Below the pieces are notes generated by a model. The model was not told the DNA's origin. It did no database searches and saw only the letters and a list, made by a program, of their open reading frames with translations. 64,000 nt of DNA from positions 1 through 64,000 of the forward strand of contig NZ_RKMF01000001.1 in assembly GCF_003797835.1 (NCBI RefSeq), written 5' to 3'. This document shows positions 50,173 to 59,705 of this stretch, piece by piece (position 1 is the stretch's first letter; each line of letters starts with the position of its first letter). Source of the DNA: Kocuria soli (GTDB taxonomy: Bacteria > Actinomycetota > Actinomycetes > Actinomycetales > Micrococcaceae). A program made the position numbers and the translations under genes.

Positions 50173-51309
50173 TCACAGCCCCGCGTAGGAGTGCAGGCCA
50201 TCGAACAGCGTGTTCACCACGAAGTAGTTGAACAGGATGCAGAGGAAGCCGACGATCGACAGCCAGGCCGAGCGGTTTCCGGTCCAGCCGCGGGTGGCGC
50301 GCGCGTGCAGGTAGGCCGCGTAGACCACCCAAATCACGAACGTCCACACTTCCTTGGGGTCCCAGCCCCAGTAACGGCCCCAGGCGTCGCGGGCCCAGAT
50401 GGCCCCGGCTGCCAGGGTGAAGGTCCAGAACACGAACCCCACGCTGTTGAGCCGGTAGGAGAAGTTCTCCAGCGCCTGGGCTGAGGGCACGAGCTTGAGG
50501 AACGCCCAGCCGTTGCCCTCCCCCGCGAGGATGCGCCGTTCCCGGCGGTCCTGGAGCAGCTGGAGAACGGCCAGGGCGAAGGTGATGGCGAAGATCCCTG
50601 ATGCGGCCACGGCGATCGACACGTGGATGATCAGCCAGTAGGACTGCAGGGCCGGCTGCAACGGGGACACCGGCATGGGGTAGGCGATCGTCGCGGCCGT
50701 CAGGAGCAGGGTGACTAGCCCGGAGATCAGCACCCCGACGAAGCGGAGGTCCTTGAGGGCCAGCATGATCAGGTACACCGCGGTGATGAGCAGAGCGCCG
50801 CTGGTGGTGTATTCGTACATGTTGGACCACGGCACCCGGTGGGCCGCAATGGCCCGCATGATGACCGCAGCCAGGTGCACCCCGAAGGCCAGAACCATGA
50901 GGACCACGGCCACGCGGGCTGCGGGGCGACGCTCGTCGGCGTCGGAGTACGCCATGGAGGAACTGGCCACTTGGCCTCTGAGCGCGTCGGCCGTGTTGGA
51001 ACGCCACCCGGCGCGTGAACCGGAGCCCGCGTCATTCCGGTCGTCGCGGGGCTGCGTTCCCCTGGCGGCCGCGCCGTCCTTGTCCCACTCGTCGGCCTCC
51101 GTTCCACCCGCGGAACCACCGGCGGTGGCACCCACAAGGGCTTCGGAACGACGGGCGGGGGCGCTGTCCCGCTGTTCGGCCTCCTTGAGCGTCTTCGAGT
51201 GGGCCGCCATGTCCCAGGCAAAGGCGATGAAGACGAACATGTAGGCGATCGCGGCCAGGAGCATGAACAGCTCGGACCACGTACCCAAGGCGGTGTTGAC
51301 GGAGCTCAT
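50173..51309 (-). CDS. ccsB: cytochrome c biogenesis protein CcsB/CcsA (heme handling)
   Basis: 378 residues from ATG 51309, chosen because AGTGAGAGA lies 6-10 bases upstream; ATG 51318 overlaps that site. About eight membrane helices are visible. The tryptophan-rich WWD-type motif is WGRYWGWDPKEVWTFVIWVVY near 305. Conserved His are in VPWSNMYEYTTSGA-adjacent AHRVPW and IIHVSIAVAA. Between TM1 and TM2 lies an about 95-residue polar Ser/Asp/Ala insert (about 45-135). With ResB it exports heme and ligates it to apocytochrome c. It is in the run ResA-like, CcdA, ResB, CcsB, reading right to left. Confidence 0.92.
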   Translation of the reverse strand: MSSVNTALGTWSELFMLLAAIAYMFVFIAFAWDMAAHSKTLKEAEQRDSAPARRSEALVGATAGGSAGGTEADEWDKDGAAARGTQPRDDRNDAGSGSRAGWRSNTADALRGQVASSSMAYSDADERRPAARVAVVLMVLAFGVHLAAVIMRAIAAHRVPWSNMYEYTTSGALLITAVYLIMLALKDLRFVGVLISGLVTLLLTAATIAYPMPVSPLQPALQSYWLIIHVSIAVAASGIFAITFALAVLQLLQDRRERRILAGEGNGWAFLKLVPSAQALENFSYRLNSVGFVFWTFTLAAGAIWARDAWGRYWGWDPKEVWTFVIWVVYAAYLHARATRGWTGNRSAWLSIVGFLCILFNYFVVNTLFDGLHSYAGL

Positions 51310-51358
51310 GGCGGTCATTCTCTCACTTTCACGCGGTCACCGGGCCCGGTGCCGACGA

Positions 51359-53065
51359 TCATTCGGCGGCAGCGGGCTGACGTGCGGCGGCAGTGGTGAC
51401 GGCCTCTGAGTCGCGCACACCGATCTGCTCCCACTCCCCCGTGAACAGATCCGCCAAGGCGTTGTCCTCGGCGACCAGCCGCGGGTCCTCGCCGCGGGCC
51501 AGCAGACCGTACTGCAGGAGCACGCGGGGGCCGTCGGCGGTCTCGACCGTGTTGACCCGGACCCAGGCACGGCGTCGCACGATGAACAGGGACATGATCA
51601 GACCCAGGAAGGCCAGGCAGAAGGAGATGAAAACGCCACGGGTTCCGGGGTCGTAGTTCAGATCGAGTCCCACGTAGCGCACGGTGTCCAGGTATTCGAC
51701 GGTTCCCAGGCCGTTGGGCAGTTCCGCCTTGGGGTTGGACTCGGACAACGTGATCGGCCCGCCCTCGGTCATGGGAGAGGCCACCTCGTCCAGGTTGTTG
51801 ACGTCCAGGACGTAGACGTTCTGCGGGGTCCCGTCGTCCAGGCCGAGGTCGCCGCTGTAGACGGAAAGCACCAGGGCAGGGTTCCCCAGATCGGGGTCCG
51901 CGGAGGTCAACTGGCCGGTCTCCTCGTCCGTCCACGCCGTCGGGAGGAAGGTTCCGGAGAAGCCGAGCTGCTCGGGTTCGGCGTCCGGGACCTTGAGCGT
52001 GAACGCGGAGATGTTGGAGGTGTCCTCGGGGACCGTGACCACGGGGCCCTCGTAGGCCACGTTGCCCTCCCCGTCGGTCACGCGCACCACCGGCGAGTAA
52101 CCGTTGCCGATCAGGTAGGCATTCACGCCGTCGATCTCCACGGGCCTGTTGACGCTGAGCACTTCCTGCCGCGCCCGTTCACCGGGCGAGTCCGTGATGG
52201 AGACGTCGGCCTCGTAGTGCAACGGCACCCCGAAGTTCTCGGGGTCCGTGGTGTCCCTGTTGTACTCGACGTTGAAGTCATCCACCCGAATGGTGAACGG
52301 CTCCAGCCAGTCCGCGTTGTAGTTCGATCCCGGGGTAAAGGAGTCGTAGCTGATCAGGGAGTTGGCGAAGGTGTCCCCCACGGTCAGGATCTTCTGACCC
52401 TTGAACCCGAACATGGACCCATAGGCCGCGAACACCAAGATCCCCACCAAGGCCAGGTGGAAGAGGATGTTGCCGACCTCCTTCCACATGCCCCGTTCGG
52501 CCCCGACCGACGGCGCCGTGGTCCCCAGGTCCCGCACGTGGACCCGGTACCGACGCTTCTTCAGGATCTGGGCGGCACGTTCGATGACTTCTTCGGGATC
52601 GGGTGCCGGGGCCCCGTCACGGCCGCCGAGTTCCAGGGAGCGAGAGACGGGAAGTCGCTGCAGCCGAGCCGGAGTCCGCGGCGGCTCCGCGCGCCAGGCC
52701 TGCCAGTGCTTACGGGCCCGGGGGATCACACACCCCACCAGGGAGATGAACAGGAGCAGGTAGATCGCGGAGAACCAGACGGAGGAGAAGACGTCGAAGA
52801 ACTGGAGCTTGTCCAGGATCGGGCCGGTGGTCGGATTGGCTTCGATGTACGCATTGACCGCGCTGGGGTCCTGGACGCGCTGCGGGAAGACCGAGCCCGG
52901 CACCGCTGCGACGGCGAGCAACAGGAGCAGGAAGAGCGCCGTGTTCATGCGGGTCAGCTGGGACCACGCCCAGCGCAGCATGCCCCACACACCCAGTGCG
53001 GGGACGGCCACCTCCGACGATGCCTTCTGCTTGTCTTTTCGTCTCACGTCACTCCTGCGCGCCAT
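51359..53065 (-). CDS. resB: cytochrome c biogenesis protein ResB
   Basis: 568 residues from ATG 53065, with GGAG 10 bases upstream. Three early membrane helices are visible: LTRMNTALFLLLLLAVAAVPGSVFPQR, VWFSAIYLLLFISLVGCVIPRA and EVGNILFHLALVGILVFAAYG. A large extracytoplasmic domain (about 225-470) follows, then a last helix VFISFCLAFLGLIMSLFIVRRRAWVR. The His in the third helix (NILFHLALVG) is a conserved candidate heme ligand. It partners CcsB in System II heme ligation. The gap to ccsB is 49 bases. Confidence 0.93.
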   Translation of the reverse strand: MARRSDVRRKDKQKASSEVAVPALGVWGMLRWAWSQLTRMNTALFLLLLLAVAAVPGSVFPQRVQDPSAVNAYIEANPTTGPILDKLQFFDVFSSVWFSAIYLLLFISLVGCVIPRARKHWQAWRAEPPRTPARLQRLPVSRSLELGGRDGAPAPDPEEVIERAAQILKKRRYRVHVRDLGTTAPSVGAERGMWKEVGNILFHLALVGILVFAAYGSMFGFKGQKILTVGDTFANSLISYDSFTPGSNYNADWLEPFTIRVDDFNVEYNRDTTDPENFGVPLHYEADVSITDSPGERARQEVLSVNRPVEIDGVNAYLIGNGYSPVVRVTDGEGNVAYEGPVVTVPEDTSNISAFTLKVPDAEPEQLGFSGTFLPTAWTDEETGQLTSADPDLGNPALVLSVYSGDLGLDDGTPQNVYVLDVNNLDEVASPMTEGGPITLSESNPKAELPNGLGTVEYLDTVRYVGLDLNYDPGTRGVFISFCLAFLGLIMSLFIVRRRAWVRVNTVETADGPRVLLQYGLLARGEDPRLVAEDNALADLFTGEWEQIGVRDSEAVTTAAARQPAAAE

Positions 53066-53137
53066 CAACGCGTTGCTCCGTTCGTGGGCCGGTCTCCCAG
53101 GGGCTTGTTACTCGGGGTTTGTTGCTGCGGGTCCGCA

Positions 53138-53899
53138 TCAGATCACCGGCACGAAGTCTTGCACCAACTCGGACTGGAACCAGGACACGAACTGCGTCCA
53201 CACCCCGGTCATGAGCAGGAGCCCGATCACGATCAGCATGAAACCACCGATCCGCTGCAGCAGCAGTCGGTGCTTGCGCAGATAGGACAGGACCCCCATG
53301 CCACGCCGGAAGGCCAGGGCCATCAGCAGGAAGGGGACACCCAGCCCCACGCAGTAGGCCAGGGTCAACACGGTGGCCTTGCCGACGGAGGCGCCGCCGC
53401 TGTAGGCCAGCATCTGCACCGCGGCAAAGGTCGGTCCGATGCACGGGGCCCAGCCCAGACCGAACGTGACCCCGAGCAGCGGGGCACCCCACAGGCCGGG
53501 CGGCGGTTTCCGGTGGATCTTGCGTTCCCGCTGCAGCATTCCCACGCCGCCCATGAACACCACGCCCATGAGCACGACCAGGGCGCCCAGAAGGACCATG
53601 ATCCAGTTCTGTCCCCGCAGCCACGGCAACGCACCCAGTTGGGCGAGCACCACGGACATGAGCACGAACACCGCCGTGAACCCGGCGATGAACAGTGCGA
53701 CGCCGGTAAACATCCGCCCGCGCTTCTGCTCCTGCAGGTCCACGCCCGTCAGCCCCGTGACGTACCCCAGGTACCCGGGAACCAAGGGCAGGACGCACGG
53801 CGAGGCGAAGGAGACCAGCCCGGCCAGCAGTGCCACGGGGAAGGCGACCCACAGGGACCCGTCCAGGACCAAGGCGGCGAAGTGGTTGCCTTCGATCAC
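53138..53899 (-). CDS. ccdA: cytochrome c biogenesis/thiol-disulfide membrane protein CcdA
   Basis: 253 residues from GTG 53899, overlapping the stop of the upstream thioredoxin-like gene (GTGA). Six hydrophobic segments form the DsbD/CcdA core. One redox Cys is in GLVSFASPCVLPLVPGYLGYVTG near 33 and the partner is in GWAPCIGPTFAAVQ near 147. It passes electrons from cytoplasmic thioredoxin to the extracytoplasmic thioredoxin-like protein encoded next door, keeping apocytochrome c Cys reduced. Length is normal. Confidence 0.94.
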   Translation of the reverse strand: MIEGNHFAALVLDGSLWVAFPVALLAGLVSFASPCVLPLVPGYLGYVTGLTGVDLQEQKRGRMFTGVALFIAGFTAVFVLMSVVLAQLGALPWLRGQNWIMVLLGALVVLMGVVFMGGVGMLQRERKIHRKPPPGLWGAPLLGVTFGLGWAPCIGPTFAAVQMLAYSGGASVGKATVLTLAYCVGLGVPFLLMALAFRRGMGVLSYLRKHRLLLQRIGGFMLIVIGLLLMTGVWTQFVSWFQSELVQDFVPVI

Positions 53900-54534
53900 G
53901 CCTTCACCACGTCGTCCAGCAAGGCCTTCAGGATGGACGGCTCTGCGATGCCCAGGATGCGGGAGGCCACCCGCCCTTCCGAGTCCAGGACCACCGTGGT
54001 GGGAACGGCCTGGGGCGGGACGAACTCCGAGAGGGCGAGCAGGACGCCGCCGTCGCGGTCCTCGAAGGAGGCGTACGGGATCTCGAATGTGCGCTCGAAT
54101 GCCTCGGCCGTGGCCTTCTCGTCACGGACGTTGACTCCGTAGAACGCCACCTGGTCCTTGCGCTCCCCGGCCATCTCCACCAGATCGGGAGCCTCTTTGC
54201 GGCAGGGGGCGCACCCGGCGTACCAGAAGTTCAGCAGGGCCGGTTTGCCGCGCAGGGACTCGGAGCTGACTTCCGTGCCGTCGAAGAGCTTGCCGCTGAA
54301 CTCCACGGGCTCACCGCGCTCCGACTCGGCGTACTCCGTCACGGATCCGTCCCCGGCGATGTACCCGGTGTCTCCCCCGGCGTTGGCCTGCTCGGCCAGC
54401 GACTCCTCCTGCGGCCCGCAGGCTGCCAGGACCAGGGCGCTCAGTCCGGCTCCGGAGGCCGCCAGAACCGCTCTACGCGACAGGGCGCGGGGCGCGCGGG
54501 AGTCATCCGTGGGAGGGGTTGTCGGACGGGTCAC
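53896..54534 (-). CDS. TlpA/ResA-like thioredoxin lipoprotein
   Basis: 212 residues from GTG 54534, with AGGTGA upstream. This start puts a twin-Arg signal (LSRRAVLAASGAGLSALVLAAC, lipobox LAAC near 38) at the N-terminus. ATG 54624/54621 would add about 30 residues and overlap the upstream stop. A TlpA/ResA fold with the redox motif CAPC in NFWYAGCAPCRKEAPD near 108-111 and VPTTVVLDSEGRV near 177. A ResA-type central insert (VAFYGVNVRDEKATAEAFERTFEIPYASFED) is visible. It reduces the apocytochrome haem-site Cys, with CcdA as donor. It is the first clear member of the four-gene cytochrome c maturation run. Confidence 0.88.
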   Translation of the reverse strand: MTRPTTPPTDDSRAPRALSRRAVLAASGAGLSALVLAACGPQEESLAEQANAGGDTGYIAGDGSVTEYAESERGEPVEFSGKLFDGTEVSSESLRGKPALLNFWYAGCAPCRKEAPDLVEMAGERKDQVAFYGVNVRDEKATAEAFERTFEIPYASFEDRDGGVLLALSEFVPPQAVPTTVVLDSEGRVASRILGIAEPSILKALLDDVVKA

Positions 54535-54620
54535 TGAGAAATCACCTGGTGAATCGACGGACGACGCGGCGTCGGCCGCACGTGGACGGGAGGTTACTTG
54601 CGTGAATCGCGGCAGGGGCA

Positions 54621-55322
54621 TCATAACCCGGGAAGCTGGTTGACCCCTGGGTACAGGTGCGCGGCGGGCTCGCTGTAGACCACCCGCGGACGCAGCCCCG
54701 CGTTGACGTCGTCGAACACGAGGGAGGTCAAGGAGGCCAGATTGCACTCGCGGGCCCGGGGGTCGTGCGGCAGGAACTTGCCCTCCGCCGAACGGCGCGC
54801 CATCCAGATGGGCAGCTGATGCGACACCAGTACCGCCTCGGCACCGTCGCCGCCGATTTCCACGGCACGGCGACCGGCGTCGACGACGACGTCGGCCATG
54901 CGCGCCACCTGTTGCCGGTACGGCTCGCCCCAGGACGGGCGGAACGGGTTGATCATGTGGGGCCAGTGCGACATCTTGGAGAGCTGACCGCGATCCACGT
55001 GCAGCCCCTCGAAGTGGTTGCGCGGTTCGATCAGGCGTTCGTCGGGATGGACCTCGAGGTCCAGCGCAGAGGCCACCGGGGCGGCCGTTTCCAGCGTCCG
55101 GGTCAGCGGTGATGAGGCCAGGTACACCAGGCGGGCGCCGTGCTCACGGCGTTGTGCCAGCGCGGCGGCTGCTTCCTCCGCCATCTTGTGCCCCAGTTCC
55201 GAGAGGTGGAACTCCGGCAGACGTCCGTAGACGATGCGGTCCGGGTTGTGCACCTGCCCGTGGCGCAGGAGATGCACGGTCACGGAGGCGGCCGATGCGG
55301 GAGTCGGGTTCGCTGAAGGCAT
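54621..55322 (-). CDS. histidine phosphatase (phosphoglycerate mutase-like)
   Basis: 233 residues from ATG 55322, 7 bases after a GACAAT element; ATG 55331 lies within that element. The phosphatase RHG motif is VTVHLLRHGQVHNPDRIVYGRLP near 20. The second-half His is in AEAVLVSHQLPIWMARR near 165. It has SPLTRTLETAAP and an about 30-residue insert (HWPHMINPFRPSWGEPY). It is probably a small-molecule phosphatase rather than a glycolytic mutase. Its stop meets an ATG of the thioredoxin-like gene's extended frame (ATGA), so the cytochrome c genes may be co-transcribed with it. Confidence 0.88.
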   Translation of the reverse strand: MPSANPTPASAASVTVHLLRHGQVHNPDRIVYGRLPEFHLSELGHKMAEEAAAALAQRREHGARLVYLASSPLTRTLETAAPVASALDLEVHPDERLIEPRNHFEGLHVDRGQLSKMSHWPHMINPFRPSWGEPYRQQVARMADVVVDAGRRAVEIGGDGAEAVLVSHQLPIWMARRSAEGKFLPHDPRARECNLASLTSLVFDDVNAGLRPRVVYSEPAAHLYPGVNQLPGL

Positions 55323-55405
55323 GTGGGCCATTGTCCCAGACACGGCCCGGCTGCCCGAATCCGGCCCGGACGGGGCCAGCTGCCCCTGGACGTATCGTGG
55401 GTCAC

Positions 55406-55870
55406 ATGACTGATACCTACGCCAAGTACCAGCGCCTGAGCGGATCCCGCTGGGGGAAGCGGCTCTTCAGCCTGGCCTATGCCCAGTTCGCCCCGTATTT
55501 CTGGACGGTCCGACCCAACGTGCGTGAAGTCCGACCGAACTACGCGGAGCTCAGCATCCGAAAGCGCCGGGCGGTGCACAACCACATCGGGACCTTCCAC
55601 GTGATCGCGGTGGCCAACGGGTTGGAGGCGGCGATGGGACTGCTGGCCGAGGCAACCGTGCCCGATCACAAACGCTGGATCCCCCGCGGCATGGAACTCA
55701 CCTACCCGGCTAAAGCGACCACGGACCTGCTGTGCGTGGCCGAATCCGATCCCGCCGCCTGGGAGGTCGGCGGAGACGTGCCCGTAAGGGTGCGGGCGTT
55801 GCGCACGGACGGCACGGTGGTGGTCGAAGGCACGATCATGCTGTACGTTTCGGACAAGCCGAAGAAGTGA
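55406..55870 (+). CDS. DUF4442 hotdog-fold protein
   Basis: 154 residues from ATG 55406, 7 bases after TATCGT (leaderless). RLFSLAYAQFAPYFWTVRPNVREVRPNYAELSIRKRRAVHNHIGTFHVIAVANGLEAAMGLLAE covers the long helix and the HNHIGT segment of the hotdog superfamily, followed by a beta-sheet (MELTYPAKATTDLLCVAE). DUF4442 proteins resemble acyl-CoA thioesterases, but the activity is unproven. The gene is divergent from the histidine phosphatase and convergent with the glutaredoxin. As the only hotdog protein in a menaquinone-rich window it is a weak candidate for the missing DHNA-CoA thioesterase. Confidence 0.82.
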   Translation: MTDTYAKYQRLSGSRWGKRLFSLAYAQFAPYFWTVRPNVREVRPNYAELSIRKRRAVHNHIGTFHVIAVANGLEAAMGLLAEATVPDHKRWIPRGMELTYPAKATTDLLCVAESDPAAWEVGGDVPVRVRALRTDGTVVVEGTIMLYVSDKPKK

Positions 55871-55891
55871 GCGAGCGGGCGGGTCGGCCCT

Positions 55892-55936
55892 GTGTGGATC
55901 GGCCCCGTGTGGATCAGCGCTGAGTGGATCAGTGCA
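55892..55936. repeat. three 15-bp tandem repeats
   Basis: GTGTGGATCGGCCCC, GTGTGGATCAGCGCT and GAGTGGATCAGTGCA follow each other at 55892, 55907 and 55922. They occupy the gap between converging DUF4442 and glutaredoxin genes. No coding use is apparent. Confidence 0.7.
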
Positions 55937-55944
55937 GGGCTTCG

Positions 55945-56277
55945 TCAGCCCCGGTCGGATGACCCGGGTGCGATGTCGGTCTCCCCGCCCGTGCGCTCGC
56001 GCAGCAACCGGGTCAGGCGGCGCGGGTCGATCTGCCAGAAGTCCCGCTGCACGCCGTCGACCAGCAGTACCGGGACCTCCACGGACCACCGGTCACGTTC
56101 AGGACCCTCCGGTACCTCCGCGAGCGGCAGTTCCGCCCAGTCGATGCCGAACGGTTCGGCCACGCGCTCCACGACCCGCAAGCCCTCCGCGCACAGGTGA
56201 CACCCCGGCGTCGTGACGACCTGAACGGGGACGGAACCGATGGGCGACGGGCTGGCCGGCTGAGGAGCGGAGGTCAT
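55945..56277 (-). CDS. glutaredoxin-like protein
   Basis: 110 residues from ATG 56277, 7 bases after TAGGAT (leaderless). It has a thioredoxin-fold start VQVVTTPGCHLCAEGLRVVERVAE with a CHLC redox motif near 25-28, then VEVPVLLVDGVQRDFWQIDP with the cis-Pro. This matches the short DUF836/glutaredoxin family of actinobacteria. It is probably a cytosolic thiol-disulfide reductase using mycothiol or a similar partner (inference). It has a short disordered C-terminus. Confidence 0.85.
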   Translation of the reverse strand: MTSAPQPASPSPIGSVPVQVVTTPGCHLCAEGLRVVERVAEPFGIDWAELPLAEVPEGPERDRWSVEVPVLLVDGVQRDFWQIDPRRLTRLLRERTGGETDIAPGSSDRG

Positions 56278-56318
56278 GGCGAGAATCCTAGTGAAGCGGA
56301 TCGGTCGGCCTGAACAGC

Positions 56319-56366
56319 AAAGCCGCGGGCGGTGCCTCCCATGTAGGAGGCACCGCCCGCGGCTTT
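56319..56366. terminator. 21-bp perfect hairpin after the bS22 gene
   Basis: Bases 56319-56339 pair exactly with 56346-56366 around a CATGTA loop. The stem ends in AAA/TTT, so a very short U-run exists on both sides. It lies 50 bases past the bS22 stop and about 40 before the glutaredoxin start, both on the minus strand. Confidence 0.8.
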
Positions 56367-56416
56367 GACCGGGATCAACCGGGGGTGCGCGGGTCCGGAT
56401 CGGCCCGCGCCCAAGA

Positions 56417-56515
56417 TCACTTCTTGTTGCGGCGCTGGTGGCGGGTCTTGCGAAGCAGCTTGCGGTGCTTCTTCTTGGACATACGCTTGCGGCGCTTCTT
56501 GATGACGGAGCCCAT
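56417..56515 (-). CDS. ribosomal protein bS22 (AURKAIP1/COX24-domain)
   Basis: A 32-residue, extremely basic product: [18 protein letters not shown], then [14 protein letters not shown]. This is the near-invariant actinobacterial bS22 found in mycobacterial ribosome structures. GAGGAACG precedes the ATG. It has its own terminator and, from position, its own promoter in the 56516-56741 gap, which otherwise holds no gene. A TAGACT element at about 56662-56667 on the minus strand is a candidate -10. Confidence 0.93.
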   Translation of the reverse strand: MGSVIKKRRKRMSKKKHRKLLRKTRHQRRNKK

Positions 56516-56741
56516 AGACGTTCCTCACTTGTGTCTCGACGGCCCGGTCCTCATGCACTGTCACGTGCGGACTCGCGGCCCTGAAGGAACCGGAGATTGT
56601 GGAAGACCGAGTGGAACCGGAGCGCACCACGTGCGCATCCGAAAATTGGTTCCCCGGAAGTCTACCCGTTCCGGTTCCCGTGGCGTTATTCGAGTGCCAT
56701 GGCTCGCTTCGCAGCACCCGTCACACCCGCTCGAAGCGACG

Positions 56742-57701
56742 TCACCCGGTGCGGCGTTCGTGCCCCTCGGGACCGAAGCTCTCGGGCACGTCGTCATCGC
56801 CCGATGCGTCGCCGTCCACGGCCTCCGGGTCATCGGCGCTGTCCACGGAATGCCCGGAATTCCGGGCCACCTGCATGGCCACCGCTTCCTTGACCGGGGT
56901 GTGCTCCGCGGTCGCGGGCACGGCGTCGTCGTTGCCGTGGGACCACACGCGGCCCGAGGCCACCGGGCCGGTCATGGGGCCGGTCGCCTCCGCGGGCTCT
57001 TCGCGCGGACCACGCTCCGGGTCCACCCCGGCCTCCACGTACTGGTACTCGATGTGTTCCTCGACCAACCGAGCGGCCAGCGTGTTGTCCCCAGCCAACA
57101 CGGCGGAGAAGATGGCCTGGTGCTCGGCCCGGATCCGGTCCACGGTCTTGGACCACAGCGGCACGTGGCCCACCAAGGCCATCGTGTACTCGTAGATCGA
57201 GTCGCGCAGCGCCGACATCAACGCGGCCACCAGAGTGTTGTCCGAAGACTTCACCAATGCGATGTGGAAGCTCACGTACAGGTGGTGGAACTCCTTGAGA
57301 GAGATGTCATCGCGGCCCATCTCCCGCAGCAGGGTCCGCAGTTCGCCCATCGCGGGCGAGCGGTTGTCCGCATTGGTCAGCGCCCAGGTCTCCAGCAGCA
57401 CCCGCGTCTGGACGATGTCACGCAGCGGGTAGTCCGCCGTGGCCATGTGCAACTGCAGTGCGGGGCCGGCCGAGGCCGCGGGCTCCCGGACGAGCATGGG
57501 CAGGATGGTCTTGCGGCTGCCTTCGTACAGCCGCAAGACACCCTGCGCCTCGAGGATCTTGAGTGCCTCACGCATGGTGCCGCGATGGACCCCCAGAACG
57601 GATGCGAGATCCCTGTCGGACGGGAGTTGCTGACCCAGTACCAGGTTCCCGTCGAACAGTTCGTTCTCCAACCATTGGAGGACTCGTCTATGCGTGGCCA
57701 T
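56742..57701 (-). CDS. GntR/FadR-family regulator with acidic C-terminal tail
   Basis: 319 residues from ATG 57701, 7 bases after TAGGGT (leaderless, though AAAGAG could also be read as a ribosome site). The winged helix is LGQQLPSDRDLASVLGVHRGTMREALKILEAQGVLRLYEG (about 22-62). The all-helical FCD effector domain spans about 85-215 and includes the metal/ligand His in FHHLYVSFHIALV and HQAIFSAVLAGDNTLAARLVEEHIE. The remaining about 100 residues are a low-complexity Glu/Asp/Pro tail not found in most FadR relatives. It is 28 bases past the gdhA stop on the same strand, so it may be the distal gene of that unit. Confidence 0.88.
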   Translation of the reverse strand: MATHRRVLQWLENELFDGNLVLGQQLPSDRDLASVLGVHRGTMREALKILEAQGVLRLYEGSRKTILPMLVREPAASAGPALQLHMATADYPLRDIVQTRVLLETWALTNADNRSPAMGELRTLLREMGRDDISLKEFHHLYVSFHIALVKSSDNTLVAALMSALRDSIYEYTMALVGHVPLWSKTVDRIRAEHQAIFSAVLAGDNTLAARLVEEHIEYQYVEAGVDPERGPREEPAEATGPMTGPVASGRVWSHGNDDAVPATAEHTPVKEAVAMQVARNSGHSVDSADDPEAVDGDASGDDDVPESFGPEGHERRTG

Positions 57702-57729
57702 GCTCTTTACCCTACGTGTATCCGCGAAC

Positions 57730-59088
<1,359 letters not shown>

Positions 59089-59194
59089 TCATCGGGTTGT
59101 GTCCTGCACGGGGCGTCAAGCAGCCACCGCAGGTTCGGGTCCAACACACGAGTGTGTCAGACTCCGAGGCCTCACGGGCACCGTGAGCAGATGG

Positions 59195-59656
59195 TTACCG
59201 ACGACGACGTCTGAAGACGTTCGACAGGAAACCCCCGCGGGAGGCCTCTGCTTTCGTCTGCACCGGTGCGCCGGCGGAGGCGAGTTCCACCTCGGCCGCG
59301 ACCGGATCGACGACCTCTCCCGTTCGCACCCCGGCTTCGGACCCGACGACGACGCGCGGCGCGTCCGGCGTCGTCGTACCGGTCGTGGCCGTCGGAGCCT
59401 TGCCGCTCAGGGTCGAGAGCCACTGAAGGGCCGGTTCGAGGCCTTCAGGACACAGGGTGTAGAACCTCTTCTGCCCCTCGGCACGTTGTTCGACCACCGC
59501 GGCCTCCCGGAGGATGCGCAGGTGCTTGGACACCGTGGGTTGGGAGACGCCGACCTGGTCCACCAGATCACCGACCGGTCGCTCACCGTCCCGCAGGGCT
59601 TCCAGGATGGCGCGACGGGTGGGGTCGGCAAGAACCGAGAAGACGTCCTGAATCAT
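59195..59656 (-). CDS. ArsR-family winged-helix regulator
   Basis: 153 residues from ATG 59656, 7 bases after TATTGT (leaderless). The winged helix is FSVLADPTRRAILEALRDGERPVGDLVDQVGVSQPTVSKHLRILREAAVVEQRAEGQKRFYTL (about 5-68), followed by LQWLSTL. No metal-binding Cys cluster (CVC or similar) is present, so it is of the SdpR/YdhM-like non-metal type. After residue 80 comes a Thr/Ala/Val-rich linker and a basic end, RGGFLSNVFRRRRR. Its target is unknown; the nearby acuC and gdhA genes are same-strand neighbours. Confidence 0.85.
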   Translation of the reverse strand: MIQDVFSVLADPTRRAILEALRDGERPVGDLVDQVGVSQPTVSKHLRILREAAVVEQRAEGQKRFYTLCPEGLEPALQWLSTLSGKAPTATTGTTTPDAPRVVVGSEAGVRTGEVVDPVAAEVELASAGAPVQTKAEASRGGFLSNVFRRRRR

Positions 59657-59705
59657 TCGACCGACAATAGCCACTGGATCGACGCGGGACGCGTTACTCA
59701 GGGGC

